Positions 19,677 to 28,659 are shown, numbered from the stretch's first letter. The stretch is DNA of 64,000 bases from Marilutibacter penaei (GCF_014145395.1 NZ_JACHTE010000001.1:62001-126000), one strand, 5' to 3'. A program made the numbers and translations. The notes: generated from the letters alone by a model not told the origin.

Positions 19677-19703
19677 CTGGCAGTTGCCCCGGGCGAGTGC
19701 CAA
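19677..19703 (-). promoter_or_regulatory. Degenerate CIRCE element (HrcA operator) of groESL
   Basis: Read on the minus strand: TTGGCACTC, exactly 9 nt, AACTGCCAG. The consensus CIRCE is TTAGCACTC-N9-GAGTGCTAA. The left half matches 8 of 9, the right half 5 of 9, and the N9 spacing is exact. It lies 48-74 bp upstream of the groES start. CIRCE control of groESL is, as I recall, known in Xanthomonas; binding here is inferred. A CCCATTC on the minus strand near 19651-19657 resembles a sigma-32 -10, but no good sigma-32 -35 is seen. Confidence 0.6.
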
Positions 19704-19820
19704 GCCCGGGACGACAGCGCCCGGCACGCCGGGATGCCCACCAGATGGGGGAGGGCCCGGGGCTTTCAAGGGGCCGGCGCGGAAATTTTTGTGGGCTCGA
19801 CGAGGCCGGCCCGGATAAAG

Positions 19821-19858
19821 AAAGGGCGCGTCCCCGAAGTGACGCGCCCTTTCATGGT
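19821..19858 (-). terminator. Hairpin with weak U-tract, candidate terminator
   Basis: 12 bp perfect stem AAAGGGCGCGTC / GACGCGCCCTTT with an 8 nt loop. On the minus strand it is followed by CTTTATCC, on the plus strand by CATGG. It fits termination of a minus-strand RNA made from the 19859-20045 interval, upstream of groES. Confidence 0.5.
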
Positions 19859-20045
19859 GCAGAGATGGCCGGTCCCTAGCATGCGCGTCCTGCGCCACTC
19901 TCCAACCTGACATCAGTGTCTGATGCCGGCCGTCCGTGTCGGCCTGGAGCAATGTTGCGCGCCCAGCGTCACCTTTTCCAGTGCCAGACGCGTGCCCGCC
20001 AGCGACTACCGGTAGCGGCCACCCCCTTCCGGAACGGTCAAAGCC
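19853..20045 (-). ncRNA. Candidate structured RNA between groES and the XRE gene
   Basis: 593 bp separate groES from the XRE regulator with no credible protein gene. The minus strand shows several local hairpins in about 190 nt: CTACCGGTAG (20006-20015), GGCCG/CGGCC, CATCAG-ACA-CTGATG, and the terminator-like stem at 19821-19852. The clustering and the terminal hairpin suggest a stable RNA. It does not resemble 6S, tmRNA, RNase P or SRP RNA by eye. Low confidence. Confidence 0.3.
20006..20015. repeat. Inverted repeat CTACC/GGTAG, no spacer
   Basis: CTACCGGTAG, a perfect 10 bp palindrome with the same half-site as the element at 20076-20088. It could be one of two operators for the XRE regulator or an RNA hairpin. 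Confidence 0.35.
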
Positions 20046-20075
20046 TGTAGAATTCACGATCCGTGCACATCCTAG

Positions 20076-20088
20076 CTACCATTGGTAG
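20076..20088. promoter_or_regulatory. Inverted repeat CTACCA/TGGTAG, candidate operator
   Basis: CTACCA-T-TGGTAG, a 6 bp perfect dyad, 135 bp upstream of the XRE gene in an A/T-rich patch (next to GATTGTTATTATTGG) that looks like a promoter region. It shares its CTACC/GGTAG half-sites with 20006-20015. Autoregulation by the XRE protein is a guess. Confidence 0.4.
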
Positions 20089-20222
20089 GCAGATGATTGT
20101 TATTATTGGTCGCCAGGTGAGCAATGCTGGCATGTGACGCGCCTGCGGCGACTTCGCTGCCCCCGCCTGCCCGCGGGCGCACCTCCCCGTACCACGCAGA
20201 CCCACCGCATCAGGAGACCGGC

Positions 20223-20645
20223 ATGACACCGCAACAACGCATCCGGCTTGCGCGCCGCAATGCCGGGCTCTCACAGGCCGGGCTGGCCCAGATGGTCGGT
20301 GTGCAACGCAGTGCCGTCAGCCACTGGGAAGGCACCCAGGCCAAATCGCCCAGTGCCTCCCACCTGCGCGCCATCGCGCTGGCCACCTCGGTGCAGTTCG
20401 AGTGGCTGGCCACCGGCCGCGGGCGGATGCCACTGTCGGAGGACATCGCAATGGACTCCGTGGCCGCGGTTGACGCGGTACTGGTCGAAGACCCGCTCGA
20501 ACTGCGCCTGCTGGCGGCGTTCCGGGAGTCGCCCGCCCTCGCACGCGCGCCGCTGGTGGAGGTGGTCGAGCAGCTTGCCCTGCACCGGACCGGGCGCGGC
20601 CGGCCCGCCGAATCCGGCAAGGGGGCCCGCGCGGGCGGCGGCTGA
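20223..20645 (+). CDS. XRE-family helix-turn-helix regulator
   Basis: 140-residue DNA-binding protein. The HTH_3 domain spans residues 5-65: RIRLARRNAGLSQAGLAQMVGVQRSAVSHWEG, followed by SASHLRAIALATSVQFEWLATGRG, the Cro/CI fold. The C-terminal 70 residues (EDPLELRLLAAFRESPALARAPLVEVVEQL) are helical and of unknown role. The ATG at 20223 lies after AGGAG (9 nt), which supports the start. No phage genes are nearby, so it is probably a stand-alone chromosomal regulator. Target unknown; palindromes at 20006 and 20076 are candidates. Confidence 0.88.
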   Translation: MTPQQRIRLARRNAGLSQAGLAQMVGVQRSAVSHWEGTQAKSPSASHLRAIALATSVQFEWLATGRGRMPLSEDIAMDSVAAVDAVLVEDPLELRLLAAFRESPALARAPLVEVVEQLALHRTGRGRPAESGKGARAGGG

Positions 20646-20653
20646 AAGCCGCC

Positions 20654-20659
20654 TACAAT
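20654..20659 (+). promoter_or_regulatory. -10 box of cutA (leaderless)
   Basis: TACAAT, 6 nt (GCGCGG), then ATG at 20666. No Shine-Dalgarno. The box lies 9 bp after the XRE stop codon, so cutA has its own promoter overlapping the end of that gene. Confidence 0.5.
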
Positions 20660-20665
20660 GCGCGG

Positions 20666-21004
20666 ATGAGTGAGAGTCCGAGCCCGGTCGCCCTGCTGGT
20701 CTATTGCAGCTGTCCCCCGGACAGCGCCGACGCCCTGGCCACCGCGCTGGTCCACGAGCGCCTGGCCGCCTGCGTCAGTGCGATGCCCAGGGTCCGCTCC
20801 ACCTACCGCTGGAACGGCCATGTCGAGCAGGACGAGGAATGCCTGCTGCTGATCAAGACCCACCCCGACCGCCTTGAAGCCCTGGTCCAACGCGCCCGGG
20901 AGCTGCATCCGTATGAACTCCCCGAACTCGTCGCGGTCGAAATCCGCGGTGGCCTCGACCCCTACCTGCACTGGGTGGCCGAACAGACCCGCATCGATGA
21001 TTGA
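20666..21004 (+). CDS. cutA: Divalent-cation tolerance protein CutA
   Basis: 112 residues. Trimeric ferredoxin-like protein linked to copper tolerance in E. coli. Family sequence is seen throughout: VYCSCPPDSADALATALVHERLAACVS, TYRWNGHVEQDEECLLLIKT, LHPYELPELVAVEI and the C-terminal YLHWVAEQT. It overlaps dsbD by 8 bp, matching the cutA-dsbD neighbourhood of E. coli, where both genes also lie together. Confidence 0.96.
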   Translation: MSESPSPVALLVYCSCPPDSADALATALVHERLAACVSAMPRVRSTYRWNGHVEQDEECLLLIKTHPDRLEALVQRARELHPYELPELVAVEIRGGLDPYLHWVAEQTRIDD

Positions 21005-23441
21005 ATCCCGCCGGACCGCACCCCGCCACCCGGGCCTTGCGTTGATTGCACTGCTGGGCGCCGCGCTGGCGCTCGCCGGGCCCTGGACAGGGGCCCACGC
21101 CGCGGTGAACCCCGACGACCTGCTGCCGGTCGACGAGGCCTATGTGCTCAGCGCGCGGGCCGATGGGGCGGACCGCATCCGGATCGACTGGAAGATCGCC
21201 GAGGGCTACTACCTCTATCGCCACCGCACCTCGGTCGAAGCCAGCCCCGCGTTTGGCCAGGGCGCGCTGCGGTTGCCACCGGGCAAGGCCTACACCGATG
21301 AGTTCTTCGGCGACGTCGAGACCTACCGCCAGCACCTGACCGCGATCCTGCCGGGGCGAGCCGGCGTGGGGACCGTGACCCTGAAGGTCAAGTACCAGGG
21401 CTGCGCCGACCTCGGCATCTGCTATCCGCCGCAGACACGCGAACTGAGCGTGACCCTGCCGGCGGCAGCCGACGCTTCAATGCCTGCGCCCACCCCCAAT
21501 CCCGGCGGCCTGCGGCTGCCGGGCAGCGCCGCCGGCAGCTCCAACGTGGCCCCGGCCGGCAACCCCCTCCTGCCAGCGACGACCGCATCCGGACTGCCCC
21601 GCCCGCTGCCCGCCGAGCAGGCGTTTGGCGTGACAGCCACTGTCCAGGATGCGCGCCACGTGCGTGTCCAGTTCGATGTCGCCCCCGGTTATTACCTCTA
21701 TCGCGACAAGACCGCGTTCGCCATCGAGGCCGAGGGCATGCAGACGGGGCGCGCGGAATGGCCGGAAGCACGCCCGTATCACGACGAACACTTCGGCACC
21801 GTCAGCGTGTTCTTCGACCCGGTCGCGGCGCGCGTTCCCTTGCGGCGCGAGGCAGGGGCGGCCACCGCCGCGACCCTCACCGTGGAATTCCAGGGCTGCC
21901 AGGACGGCGGCATCTGCTACCCGCTGATGACGCGTCAGCTTGGGCTGTCGCTGCCGGCCGCCGAACCGCTGCCCGCGTCGTCCGCGACGCCCCCGCCGGC
22001 CAAAGCGGGCGACGATGCAACGCCCCCCCCGTCGCCGGACGAATCCACGGATCCGGAGGCACCGCCTGCCGATGCCCGGAACCCGGACGTTGACGCTGAC
22101 GCAGGGGTCGATGCCACCGGCGATGCCGCCAGCAGCACCCCGACGCCCCGGCCCGTCGCCTCGCCCCTTCCCGCCGGCGCCTCCGCGGACAGCGTGCCCG
22201 CCAGGCATACCCGCCTGAACCTCGCGACGGCCCTCCTGTTGGCACTGGGGGGCGGCCTGATCCTCAACCTGATGCCCTGCGTGCTGCCAGTCCTGTCGCT
22301 GAAGGCGCTGTCCCTGGCCAGCACCGCCGGCAGTCCGGGCACCACGCGGCGCAGCGCCTTGTGGTACACGACCGGCGTCGTGATCAGTTTCGCCGCCCTC
22401 GGCGCGCTCGCCCTGGCACTGCGCGAGGCCGGCCTGGCGCTGGGCTGGGGATTCCAGCTGCAGCAACCGCTGGTCGTCGCCGCGCTCGGCCTGCTGATGT
22501 TCGGACTGGGCCTGAGCCTGTCCGGGGTCTGGCACGTCGGCGGCGCCTGGACCGGCGTGGGCCACGGTCTCACCACCCGGCAGGGGCCCGTGGGTGACTT
22601 TTTCACCGGGGTCCTCGCCGTGGTGGTCGCCACGCCGTGCACCGCGCCGTTCATGGGGGCCGCGCTTGCCTGGGCCTTCACGGCCGAGACGCTCACCGCC
22701 CTGCTCGTGTTCGTCGCACTCGGACTCGGCCTCGCCCTGCCCTTCCTCCTGATCGGCTTCGTGCCGGCGTTGGCGCGGCGCCTGCCGCGACCCGGGGCAT
22801 GGATGGAGACGCTCAAGCAACTGCTGGCGTTTCCGCTCTACCTGACCGCCGCATGGCTGGTCTGGGTGCTGGCGAAGCAACGCGGCGCCGATGCCGTGGG
22901 CCTGTGGCTGGTCGCCGCCACGCTGGCCGCGTTCGCGGCCTGGGCCTGGAGCCGGCACCGCTCGGGCGGCCGCGCCTGGGGCCTGGTGGCGGCCGGCCTC
23001 GCCCTGTTCGCCCTGGCCTGGCCGCTCGCCCGCATCCACGCCCTGCCCCGCCCCGATCGCACGCCGGGCATGGACACGGGCACGCACCAGGCCCTCGCCG
23101 CGGTGGCCTATTCGGAGCAGCGTCTCGCCGACCTGCGCGCCGCCGGCCGGCCGGTGTTCGTCAACATGACGGCCGACTGGTGCGTGACCTGCAAGGCCAA
23201 CGAGAAAGCGGTGTTCGCCGGGGACGGCTTCCGGGACGCACTGGATGCCGCGGACGCGGTCTACATGGTCGGCGACTGGACCGACGTCGATCCCGGGATC
23301 ACCGCTTTCCTGCAGCGCTACGAAGCCGTGGGCGTGCCCTTGTACGTGGTGTTCCCCGCGAACGGAGGCGAGGGCCGGGTGCTGCCGACGGTGCTCACGC
23401 CCGACATCGCCCGCGAGGCGCTCGAGGACGCGGCGCGATGA
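20997..23441 (+). CDS. dsbD: Thiol:disulfide interchange protein DsbD with two periplasmic alpha domains
   Basis: 814 residues (E. coli 565). Moves electrons from cytoplasmic thioredoxin across the inner membrane to periplasmic partners. The signal peptide ends about residue 36. Two consecutive nDsbD-like domains follow: Cys136/Cys142 in YQGCADLGICYPP and Cys301/Cys307 in FQGCQDGGICYP; then a Pro/Asp/Ala-rich linker (about 320-405). The membrane domain (408-688) has Cys428 (LMPCVLPVL) and Cys548 (ATPCTAPFM); the C-terminal thioredoxin domain has Cys729-Val-Thr-Cys732. The start ATG 20997 overlaps cutA's end; the ATGA overlap with the next gene indicates coupling. The duplicated alpha domain is the unusual feature. 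Confidence 0.94.
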   Translation: MIESRRTAPRHPGLALIALLGAALALAGPWTGAHAAVNPDDLLPVDEAYVLSARADGADRIRIDWKIAEGYYLYRHRTSVEASPAFGQGALRLPPGKAYTDEFFGDVETYRQHLTAILPGRAGVGTVTLKVKYQGCADLGICYPPQTRELSVTLPAAADASMPAPTPNPGGLRLPGSAAGSSNVAPAGNPLLPATTASGLPRPLPAEQAFGVTATVQDARHVRVQFDVAPGYYLYRDKTAFAIEAEGMQTGRAEWPEARPYHDEHFGTVSVFFDPVAARVPLRREAGAATAATLTVEFQGCQDGGICYPLMTRQLGLSLPAAEPLPASSATPPPAKAGDDATPPPSPDESTDPEAPPADARNPDVDADAGVDATGDAASSTPTPRPVASPLPAGASADSVPARHTRLNLATALLLALGGGLILNLMPCVLPVLSLKALSLASTAGSPGTTRRSALWYTTGVVISFAALGALALALREAGLALGWGFQLQQPLVVAALGLLMFGLGLSLSGVWHVGGAWTGVGHGLTTRQGPVGDFFTGVLAVVVATPCTAPFMGAALAWAFTAETLTALLVFVALGLGLALPFLLIGFVPALARRLPRPGAWMETLKQLLAFPLYLTAAWLVWVLAKQRGADAVGLWLVAATLAAFAAWAWSRHRSGGRAWGLVAAGLALFALAWPLARIHALPRPDRTPGMDTGTHQALAAVAYSEQRLADLRAAGRPVFVNMTADWCVTCKANEKAVFAGDGFRDALDAADAVYMVGDWTDVDPGITAFLQRYEAVGVPLYVVFPANGGEGRVLPTVLTPDIAREALEDAAR

Positions 23442-24028
23442 AGGTCCGCCACGTCCTCGCCGTCGCACTGGGCGGTGCGGTGCTGGGCGCCGGGGTCGGG
23501 TTGTGGCTGGGCGGCCCGGGGCCGCTGCTGCGGACGGACCTGGGGCAGCGTGCGCTGCAGGGCGCGCTCTCGGCTTCGGCACCGCCGGCGCCAGAGGGCC
23601 TGGTCATCGCGGAACAGGGTGAGCGGATTCCTTCGATCCGGCTGCCCGACCTCGACGGGACACCGGTGGCCCTGCCGGATGACCTGGCGGGCCGTCCCAC
23701 CCTCATCAACTTCTGGGCGAGCTGGTGCGGCCCCTGCATCGAAGAGATGCCGGAGCTCAACCGGTACGCGACCGCGCAGGGCGACGCCGGCACCCGCGTG
23801 CTCGGGATTGCACTGGACGACGCCGAAGCGGTGCGTACCTTCCTTGAGCGCGTGCCCATCGACTACCCCACGCTGCTCGACCAGGCGGGACCGCGCGACA
23901 GCAGCGTCCAGCTCGGCAACCCGCGGGGCGTGCTCCCCTACTCGGTACTGGTCTCGGCCGACGGACGGCTGCTGAAGCAGAAAGTGGGGCCGTTCCAAGC
24001 CGGCGAAATCGAGGACTGGGCGGATTGA
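23438..24028 (+). CDS. TlpA-like thioredoxin, membrane-anchored
   Basis: 196-residue periplasmic thiol-disulfide oxidoreductase. The N-terminal anchor HVLAVALGGAVLGAGVGLWL is uncleaved or a signal; the thioredoxin fold follows with the active site WASWCGPCIEE (Cys97, Cys100) and the cis-proline region GVLPYSVLVSADG. Its start codon overlaps the dsbD stop (ATGA), so it is probably reduced by DsbD and works in the same pathway, for example cytochrome c maturation or protein repair. Confidence 0.92.
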   Translation: MKVRHVLAVALGGAVLGAGVGLWLGGPGPLLRTDLGQRALQGALSASAPPAPEGLVIAEQGERIPSIRLPDLDGTPVALPDDLAGRPTLINFWASWCGPCIEEMPELNRYATAQGDAGTRVLGIALDDAEAVRTFLERVPIDYPTLLDQAGPRDSSVQLGNPRGVLPYSVLVSADGRLLKQKVGPFQAGEIEDWAD

Positions 24029-24068
24029 CCCCCGCTGCCAAGGGGCCGGGTGCCATCTCCCGCCCGCT

Positions 24069-24096
24069 TCGACAAATTCAAACGTTCGCTTAAAAC
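24069..24096 (+). promoter_or_regulatory. Candidate promoter of aroQ-accBC
   Basis: TCGACA (24069-24074), a 16 bp spacer and TAAAAC (24091-24096), inside the A/T-rich patch of an otherwise GC-rich gap. It lies 90 bp before aroQ, leaving a leader that contains the small dyad CGAC-AACTTC-GTCG. By eye only. Confidence 0.35.
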
Positions 24097-24186
24097 ACGA
24101 CAACTTCGTCGATTTTGCGGCGAACTCCTAGACAGCGGTCCGGCCATCGCGCACACTCCCGGCCTTCGAAGGCGAACACGGCCCGA

Positions 24187-24636
24187 ATGGCACACCTGCT
24201 GGCCCTGCACGGCCCCAACCTCAACCTGCTCGGCACCCGCGAGCCCGGCATCTACGGCGCCACCACGCTCGCCGAGATCGATGCCGACCTCGCCCGCCGG
24301 GCCGAGGCGGCCGGGCACCGGCTGGAAAGCTTCCAGTCCAATGCCGAGCATGCCCTGGTAGACCGCGTGCAGGCCGCGCGCGGCCAGGTCGACTTCATCC
24401 TGCTCAACCCGGCCGCCTTCACCCACACCTCGGTCGCCCTGCGCGATGCGCTGGCGGCAGTGTCGATCCCCTTCATCGAGATCCACCTGTCAAACCCGCA
24501 TGCGCGGGAGCCGTTCCGGCACACCAGCTATTTCTCCGACCTCGCCACCGGCGTGGTCTGTGGCTTCGGCGCGGACAGCTATCGCTACGCACTGGACGCC
24601 GCCCTGCGCCGGCTCGACGCCGTCCAGGCGCACTGA
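24187..24636 (+). CDS. aroQ: 3-dehydroquinate dehydratase, type II
   Basis: 149 residues. Dehydrates 3-dehydroquinate to 3-dehydroshikimate in the shikimate pathway; a cytoplasmic dodecamer. It has the type II opening [20 protein letters not shown] (catalytic Arg and Tyr), [15 protein letters not shown], the [20 protein letters not shown] segment and [16 protein letters not shown] with the catalytic His. Start 24187 matches the family. The aroQ-accB-accC order is the same as in many gammaproteobacteria. Confidence 0.97.
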   Translation: MAHLLALHGPNLNLLGTREPGIYGATTLAEIDADLARRAEAAGHRLESFQSNAEHALVDRVQAARGQVDFILLNPAAFTHTSVALRDALAAVSIPFIEIHLSNPHAREPFRHTSYFSDLATGVVCGFGADSYRYALDAALRRLDAVQAH

Positions 24637-24682
24637 ATCCTGCCCCGGCCGGGGCACCCGACAACCCAGAGAGGCCCGATCC

Positions 24683-25141
24683 ATGGACCTGCGAAAGATC
24701 AAGAAACTCATCGACCTGCTCGAGGAATCCAACCTCGCCGAGATCGAGATCAAGGAAGGCGAAGAGTCCGTCCGTCTGGCGCGCACGCCGAAGGGCGGCG
24801 TGCCCATGGCCGCGCCGGTACCGCACACCGTCCACGTCCCGGCCGCCCCAGCTGCCGCGCCCATGGGCGCCCCCGCCGCGGAGCCGGCCGGCGAGGCGCT
24901 GCCGGACGGGCACGTGGTCCGCTCGCCGATGGTCGGGACCTTCTATGCGTCCCCGGCCCCGGACAAGCCCGCCTTCGTCAGCGCCGGCCAGAGCATCGGC
25001 GCGGGCGAGACCCTCGGCATCATCGAGGCGATGAAGATGTTCAACCCGATCGAGGCCGACGTGGCCGGCACCGTCGTCAAGATCCTGGTCGAGAACGGCC
25101 AGCCGGTCGAGTTCGACCAGCCGCTGTTCGTGATCGCCTGA
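24683..25141 (+). CDS. accB: Biotin carboxyl carrier protein of acetyl-CoA carboxylase
   Basis: 152 residues. Carries biotin on Lys118 ([15 protein letters not shown], 34 residues from the C-terminus as usual) between the biotin carboxylase and carboxyltransferase subunits in fatty acid synthesis. The N-terminal [32 protein letters not shown] is standard; a Pro/Ala-rich flexible linker covers about residues 35-75. Followed 10 bp later by accC. AccB is commonly autoregulatory on this operon; that is not visible in the sequence. Confidence 0.98.
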   Translation: MDLRKIKKLIDLLEESNLAEIEIKEGEESVRLARTPKGGVPMAAPVPHTVHVPAAPAAAPMGAPAAEPAGEALPDGHVVRSPMVGTFYASPAPDKPAFVSAGQSIGAGETLGIIEAMKMFNPIEADVAGTVVKILVENGQPVEFDQPLFVIA

Positions 25142-25151
25142 GGCCGGGCCG

Positions 25152-26519
25152 ATGCTGGACAAGGTCGTAATCGCCAACCGGGGTGAGATCGCGCTGCGCG
25201 TCCTGCGCGCGTGCCACGCCCTGGGCATCCGCACGGTCGCGGTGCACTCCACCGTCGACCGCAACCTCAAGCACGTGGCCATGGCCGACGAGTCGGTCTG
25301 CATCGGGCCGGCGCCCTCGCCGGAGAGCTACCTCAACATGGCGCAGATCATCGCCGCCGCCGAGGTCACCGACGCCCAGGCCATCCATCCCGGTTACGGC
25401 TTCCTGTCGGAGAACGCCGACTTCGCCGAGCGCGTGGAGGAATCGGGCTTCGTCTTCATCGGCCCCAAGGCCGAGACCATCCGCCTGATGGGCGACAAGG
25501 TCGAGGCGATCCGCGCGATGAAGGAGGCCGGCGTGCCCTGCGTGCCCGGCAGCGGCGGTCCGCTCGGCGACGACGCCGACACCAACGCGAAGATCGCGCG
25601 CGAAATCGGCTACCCGGTCATCGTCAAGGCGGCGGGTGGCGGCGGCGGGCGCGGCATGCGCGTGGTCCACACCGAGGCGCACCTGCACAACGCCGTGCAG
25701 ACCACCAAGACCGAGGCCAAGGCGGCGTTCGGCAACGACATGGTCTACATGGAGAAGTTCCTGGAGAACCCGCGCCACGTGGAAATCCAGGTACTGGCCG
25801 ACGGCCAGGGCAACGCGATCCACCTGGGCGAGCGCGACTGCTCGATGCAGCGCCGCCACCAGAAGGTCGTCGAGGAGGCCCCGGCGCCGGGCATCACGCC
25901 CGAACAGCGCGCGGAGATCGGCAAGGTCTGCGTCGAGGCCTGCATCCGCATCGGCTACCGCGGCGCCGGCACGTTCGAGTTCCTGTACGAGAACGGCCGC
26001 TTCTACTTCATCGAAATGAACACCCGCATCCAGGTCGAGCACCCGGTCACCGAGATGGTCACCGGCGTCGACCTGATCCGCGAGCAGCTCAACATCGCCG
26101 CGGGCAACACACTCAGCCTGACCCAGGACGACATCGTGCTGGAAGGCCATGCGATCGAGTGCCGCATCAATGCCGAGGACCCGGAGAGCTTCCTGCCGAG
26201 CCCTGGCCTGATCCAGCACTTCCACGCGCCGGGCGGCCCGGGCGTGCGCGTCGACAGCCATATCTACGAAGGCTACCGCGTGCCGCCGAACTACGACTCG
26301 ATGATCGGCAAGCTGATCGTGCACGGGCCCGACCGCGAGACCGCGATCGCGCGCATGCGCGTGGCGCTGAGCGAGATGGTCGTCGACGGCATCAAGACCA
26401 ACATCCCGCTGCAGCAGCGCATCCTCGCCGACCTCGGGTTCCAGCAGGGTGGCCAGAACATCCATTACCTGGAAAAGCGCCTGAAGGAGCAGAAGGAAAA
26501 GGCGCTGTCGATCGTCTGA
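25152..26519 (+). CDS. accC: Acetyl-CoA carboxylase, biotin carboxylase subunit
   Basis: 455 residues. ATP-dependent carboxylation of the biotin on AccB with bicarbonate. It starts [25 protein letters not shown], with the Gly-rich ATP loop [14 protein letters not shown] (ATP-grasp), [15 protein letters not shown], the catalytic region [18 protein letters not shown] and the C-terminal domain [19 protein letters not shown]. Same operon as accB and probably prmA (4 bp gap). Confidence 0.98.
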   Translation: MLDKVVIANRGEIALRVLRACHALGIRTVAVHSTVDRNLKHVAMADESVCIGPAPSPESYLNMAQIIAAAEVTDAQAIHPGYGFLSENADFAERVEESGFVFIGPKAETIRLMGDKVEAIRAMKEAGVPCVPGSGGPLGDDADTNAKIAREIGYPVIVKAAGGGGGRGMRVVHTEAHLHNAVQTTKTEAKAAFGNDMVYMEKFLENPRHVEIQVLADGQGNAIHLGERDCSMQRRHQKVVEEAPAPGITPEQRAEIGKVCVEACIRIGYRGAGTFEFLYENGRFYFIEMNTRIQVEHPVTEMVTGVDLIREQLNIAAGNTLSLTQDDIVLEGHAIECRINAEDPESFLPSPGLIQHFHAPGGPGVRVDSHIYEGYRVPPNYDSMIGKLIVHGPDRETAIARMRVALSEMVVDGIKTNIPLQQRILADLGFQQGGQNIHYLEKRLKEQKEKALSIV

Positions 26520-26523
26520 CGCC

Positions 26524-27444
26524 ATGCCCTTCCTCGAACTCACCCTGCCCTGCACCGAAGCCCAGCAGCCGCGCTACGAGCGCGCGCTGGAGGACGTCGG
26601 CGCGCTCGCGGTGACGCTGGCCGATGCCCATGCCGACGCGCCGGACGAGCAGGCGATCTTCGAGCCGGGCGTCGGCCAGACCCCGCTATGGGGCGAGATG
26701 GTGCTGACCGCGCTGTTCCCCGGCGATACGCCGTCCGAACTGCTGTTGCATGCGCTGGCCGCGCACGACGAAGGCCTCGACTGGTCGCGCGCGCGCTTCC
26801 GCGAGGTCGAGGACCAGGATTGGGAGCGCGCATGGATGGACCAGTACGCGCCGCTGAAATTCGGCGCGCGGACCTGGATCGTGCCGTGGAACCATGCGCT
26901 GCCCGAGGGCGCCGACGCCGACGACGCCGCGGTGGTGCGCCTCGATCCGGGGCTCGCGTTCGGTTCGGGCACGCACCCGACCACCGCGCTGTGCCTGCAG
27001 TGGCTGGACGCCCTGGCCGGGGAGGGCCAGGTCGCCGGTCGCGATGTCCTCGACTTCGGCTGCGGCTCGGGCATCCTGGCGCTCGCCGCGCTGAAGCTCG
27101 GTGCGGTGCGCGCGGTCGGCATCGACAACGACCCGCAGGCGGTCGCGGCGACGCTGGACAACGCGCAGCGCAATGGTGTCGAGGACCGGATGTCGGTGCA
27201 CCTGCCCGGCGACGCCCCGACCGGGACCTACCCGGTCGTGGTCGCGAACATCCTCGCCTCGGCGCTGATCGAACTGGCCGACGTCATCGGCGAACAGGTG
27301 GCGCCCGGTGGCCAACTGGCACTGTCCGGCATCCTCGCGGGCCAGGAGGACGACGTCATCGCCGTCTATGCCGCGCGCTTCGACGACCTGCGGGCGGAAC
27401 GGCTCGAGGACTGGATCCGCGTCACCGGGGTCCGCCGGGGCTGA
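26524..27444 (+). CDS. prmA: Ribosomal protein L11 methyltransferase
   Basis: 306 residues. Tri-methylates lysines and the N-terminus of ribosomal protein L11. It has the N-terminal substrate domain ([22 protein letters not shown]), the linker [14 protein letters not shown], the family signature [20 protein letters not shown], and SAM motif [21 protein letters not shown] with [12 protein letters not shown] as the NxxA/L motif. It begins 4 bp after accC, so likely in the same transcript. Confidence 0.97.
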   Translation: MPFLELTLPCTEAQQPRYERALEDVGALAVTLADAHADAPDEQAIFEPGVGQTPLWGEMVLTALFPGDTPSELLLHALAAHDEGLDWSRARFREVEDQDWERAWMDQYAPLKFGARTWIVPWNHALPEGADADDAAVVRLDPGLAFGSGTHPTTALCLQWLDALAGEGQVAGRDVLDFGCGSGILALAALKLGAVRAVGIDNDPQAVAATLDNAQRNGVEDRMSVHLPGDAPTGTYPVVVANILASALIELADVIGEQVAPGGQLALSGILAGQEDDVIAVYAARFDDLRAERLEDWIRVTGVRRG

Positions 27445-27482
27445 ACCACGGCCTGCGGTTCCGCAGCGCGGCTCCGGTTGCT

Positions 27483-27488
27483 TACACT
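27483..27488 (+). promoter_or_regulatory. -10 box of the DUF3426 gene (leaderless)
   Basis: TACACT, 7 nt, then ATG at 27496. No Shine-Dalgarno. Confidence 0.45.
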
Positions 27489-27495
27489 CGACCCC

Positions 27496-28251
27496 ATGTT
27501 CGTTCCCTGCCCTCACTGTGGCTTCCTGATCGCGCAGGCCTCCGGTGCCGACGCGGCGCGCTGCCCGCGATGCCAGCGCATGACGGATGACACCGCGCCC
27601 GAGTCCACGCCGGTGCCCCACGGCGATCCGGTATCGGGATCGGCCCCCGACGCGCCCGCTGCCGCCCCTGACCGCGTGGCACCGCCGTCCGCGGAAGCAC
27701 CGCCGCCCCCGGACAGCCGGTCCAGCGCGCCTCCACCGCGACGCGGAGGCCCCAGCTTCACCCGGGTCCGCATCGACCCGCTCGCCACCTCCCCGCGTTG
27801 GCCGGCCTGGCTGGCGCTGGGCACGCTTGCCCTGCTGCTCGCCCTGCAACTGCTGCTCGCACAGCGCGCCGAACTGGCCGCGCGCGCCGGCTGGCGCCCA
27901 CTGCTGCTGGCCACCTGCACGGTTTTTCGCTGCACGCTGCCGCCCTGGCACGAGCCAGAGGCATTCACCATGCTCGACCGCAGCGTGCGACCCGTCCCCG
28001 GCCAACCCGGCCTGCTGAGGATCAATGCCAGTTTCCGCAACGATGCGCGCTGGCCGCAGGCCTGGCCGACCCTGGTCCTGAGCCTGTCCGACGCCGACGG
28101 CCGGCAGGCCGGCCAGCGTGCCTTCAAGCCGGACGAGTACCGTCCCGGGGAGGCCCAGGGCACCCTCGCCCCGGAACAGAGCACGACCGTCGCCTTCGAA
28201 GTGGTGGAGCCGGCCGCCCACATCGTGGCCTATACCTTCGAGTTCCGCTGA
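27496..28251 (+). CDS. Zinc-ribbon, single-pass membrane protein (DUF3426)
   Basis: 251 residues. The N-terminal zinc ribbon ([29 protein letters not shown]; CxxC-x16-CxxC), a Pro/Ser/Ala-rich linker (about 45-90), one membrane helix ([19 protein letters not shown], about 107-125) and a C-terminal DUF3426 domain with a beta-rich fold ([29 protein letters not shown]) on the far side. Biochemical role unknown; in Proteobacteria it regularly sits between prmA and fis, as here. The start at 27496 puts CPHC at residue 5; an upstream GTG/ATG frame adds six residues with no support. Confidence 0.88.
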   Translation: MFVPCPHCGFLIAQASGADAARCPRCQRMTDDTAPESTPVPHGDPVSGSAPDAPAAAPDRVAPPSAEAPPPPDSRSSAPPPRRGGPSFTRVRIDPLATSPRWPAWLALGTLALLLALQLLLAQRAELAARAGWRPLLLATCTVFRCTLPPWHEPEAFTMLDRSVRPVPGQPGLLRINASFRNDARWPQAWPTLVLSLSDADGRQAGQRAFKPDEYRPGEAQGTLAPEQSTTVAFEVVEPAAHIVAYTFEFR

Positions 28252-28383
28252 CACGCTGCCCCGAATGTGAACCCCTGCTGTATTTCGGCCGGGACACTCG
28301 CGCTAGACTGCTTCGTCCGTCCTTTGCCCCACTGCACGCCGTGCCGGGTGACTCCGGACGGGCCGTCGTACAGGGGACCCGAT

Positions 28384-28659
28384 TTGAACGCTGCCACCGA
28401 CCGAACCACCGATACCGCCCGCTCCGGCCCGCGCGTGCCCTTGCGCGACCACGTGGCGACGTCCATCCGACGCTTCCTCGGCGACCTGGACGGGTGCGAC
28501 ACCGAGAACCTCTACGAGATCGCCCTGCGCGAACTCGAGATCCCGTTGCTCGCCGAGGTGATGCAGCACTGCGAAGGCAACCAGAGCCGCGCCGCGGCGA
28601 TGCTCGGCATCCACCGCGCGACGCTGCGCAAGAAGCTGCGCGAGTACGGCCTGGCCTGA
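28384..28659 (+). CDS. fis: DNA-binding protein Fis
   Basis: 91 residues (E. coli 98). Nucleoid-associated homodimer that bends DNA and activates rRNA promoters. The C-terminal helix-turn-helix is clear ([19 protein letters not shown], then [18 protein letters not shown]), with the dimer helices in front ([14 protein letters not shown]). No ATG is suitable; the TTG at 28384 lies after AGGGGA (8 nt) and starts [18 protein letters not shown], so a TTG start is proposed. The frame upstream to 28267 has no fis-like sequence. A -10-like TAGACT at 28304 would give a leader of about 70 nt. Confidence 0.92.
   Translation: MNAATDRTTDTARSGPRVPLRDHVATSIRRFLGDLDGCDTENLYEIALRELEIPLLAEVMQHCEGNQSRAAAMLGIHRATLRKKLREYGLA

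Noticed and set aside
22637-23441. Upstream extension of the TlpA frame through dsbD
   Set aside because: Out of frame with dsbD, whose domains are intact; the TlpA start at 23438 is fixed by the ATGA overlap.
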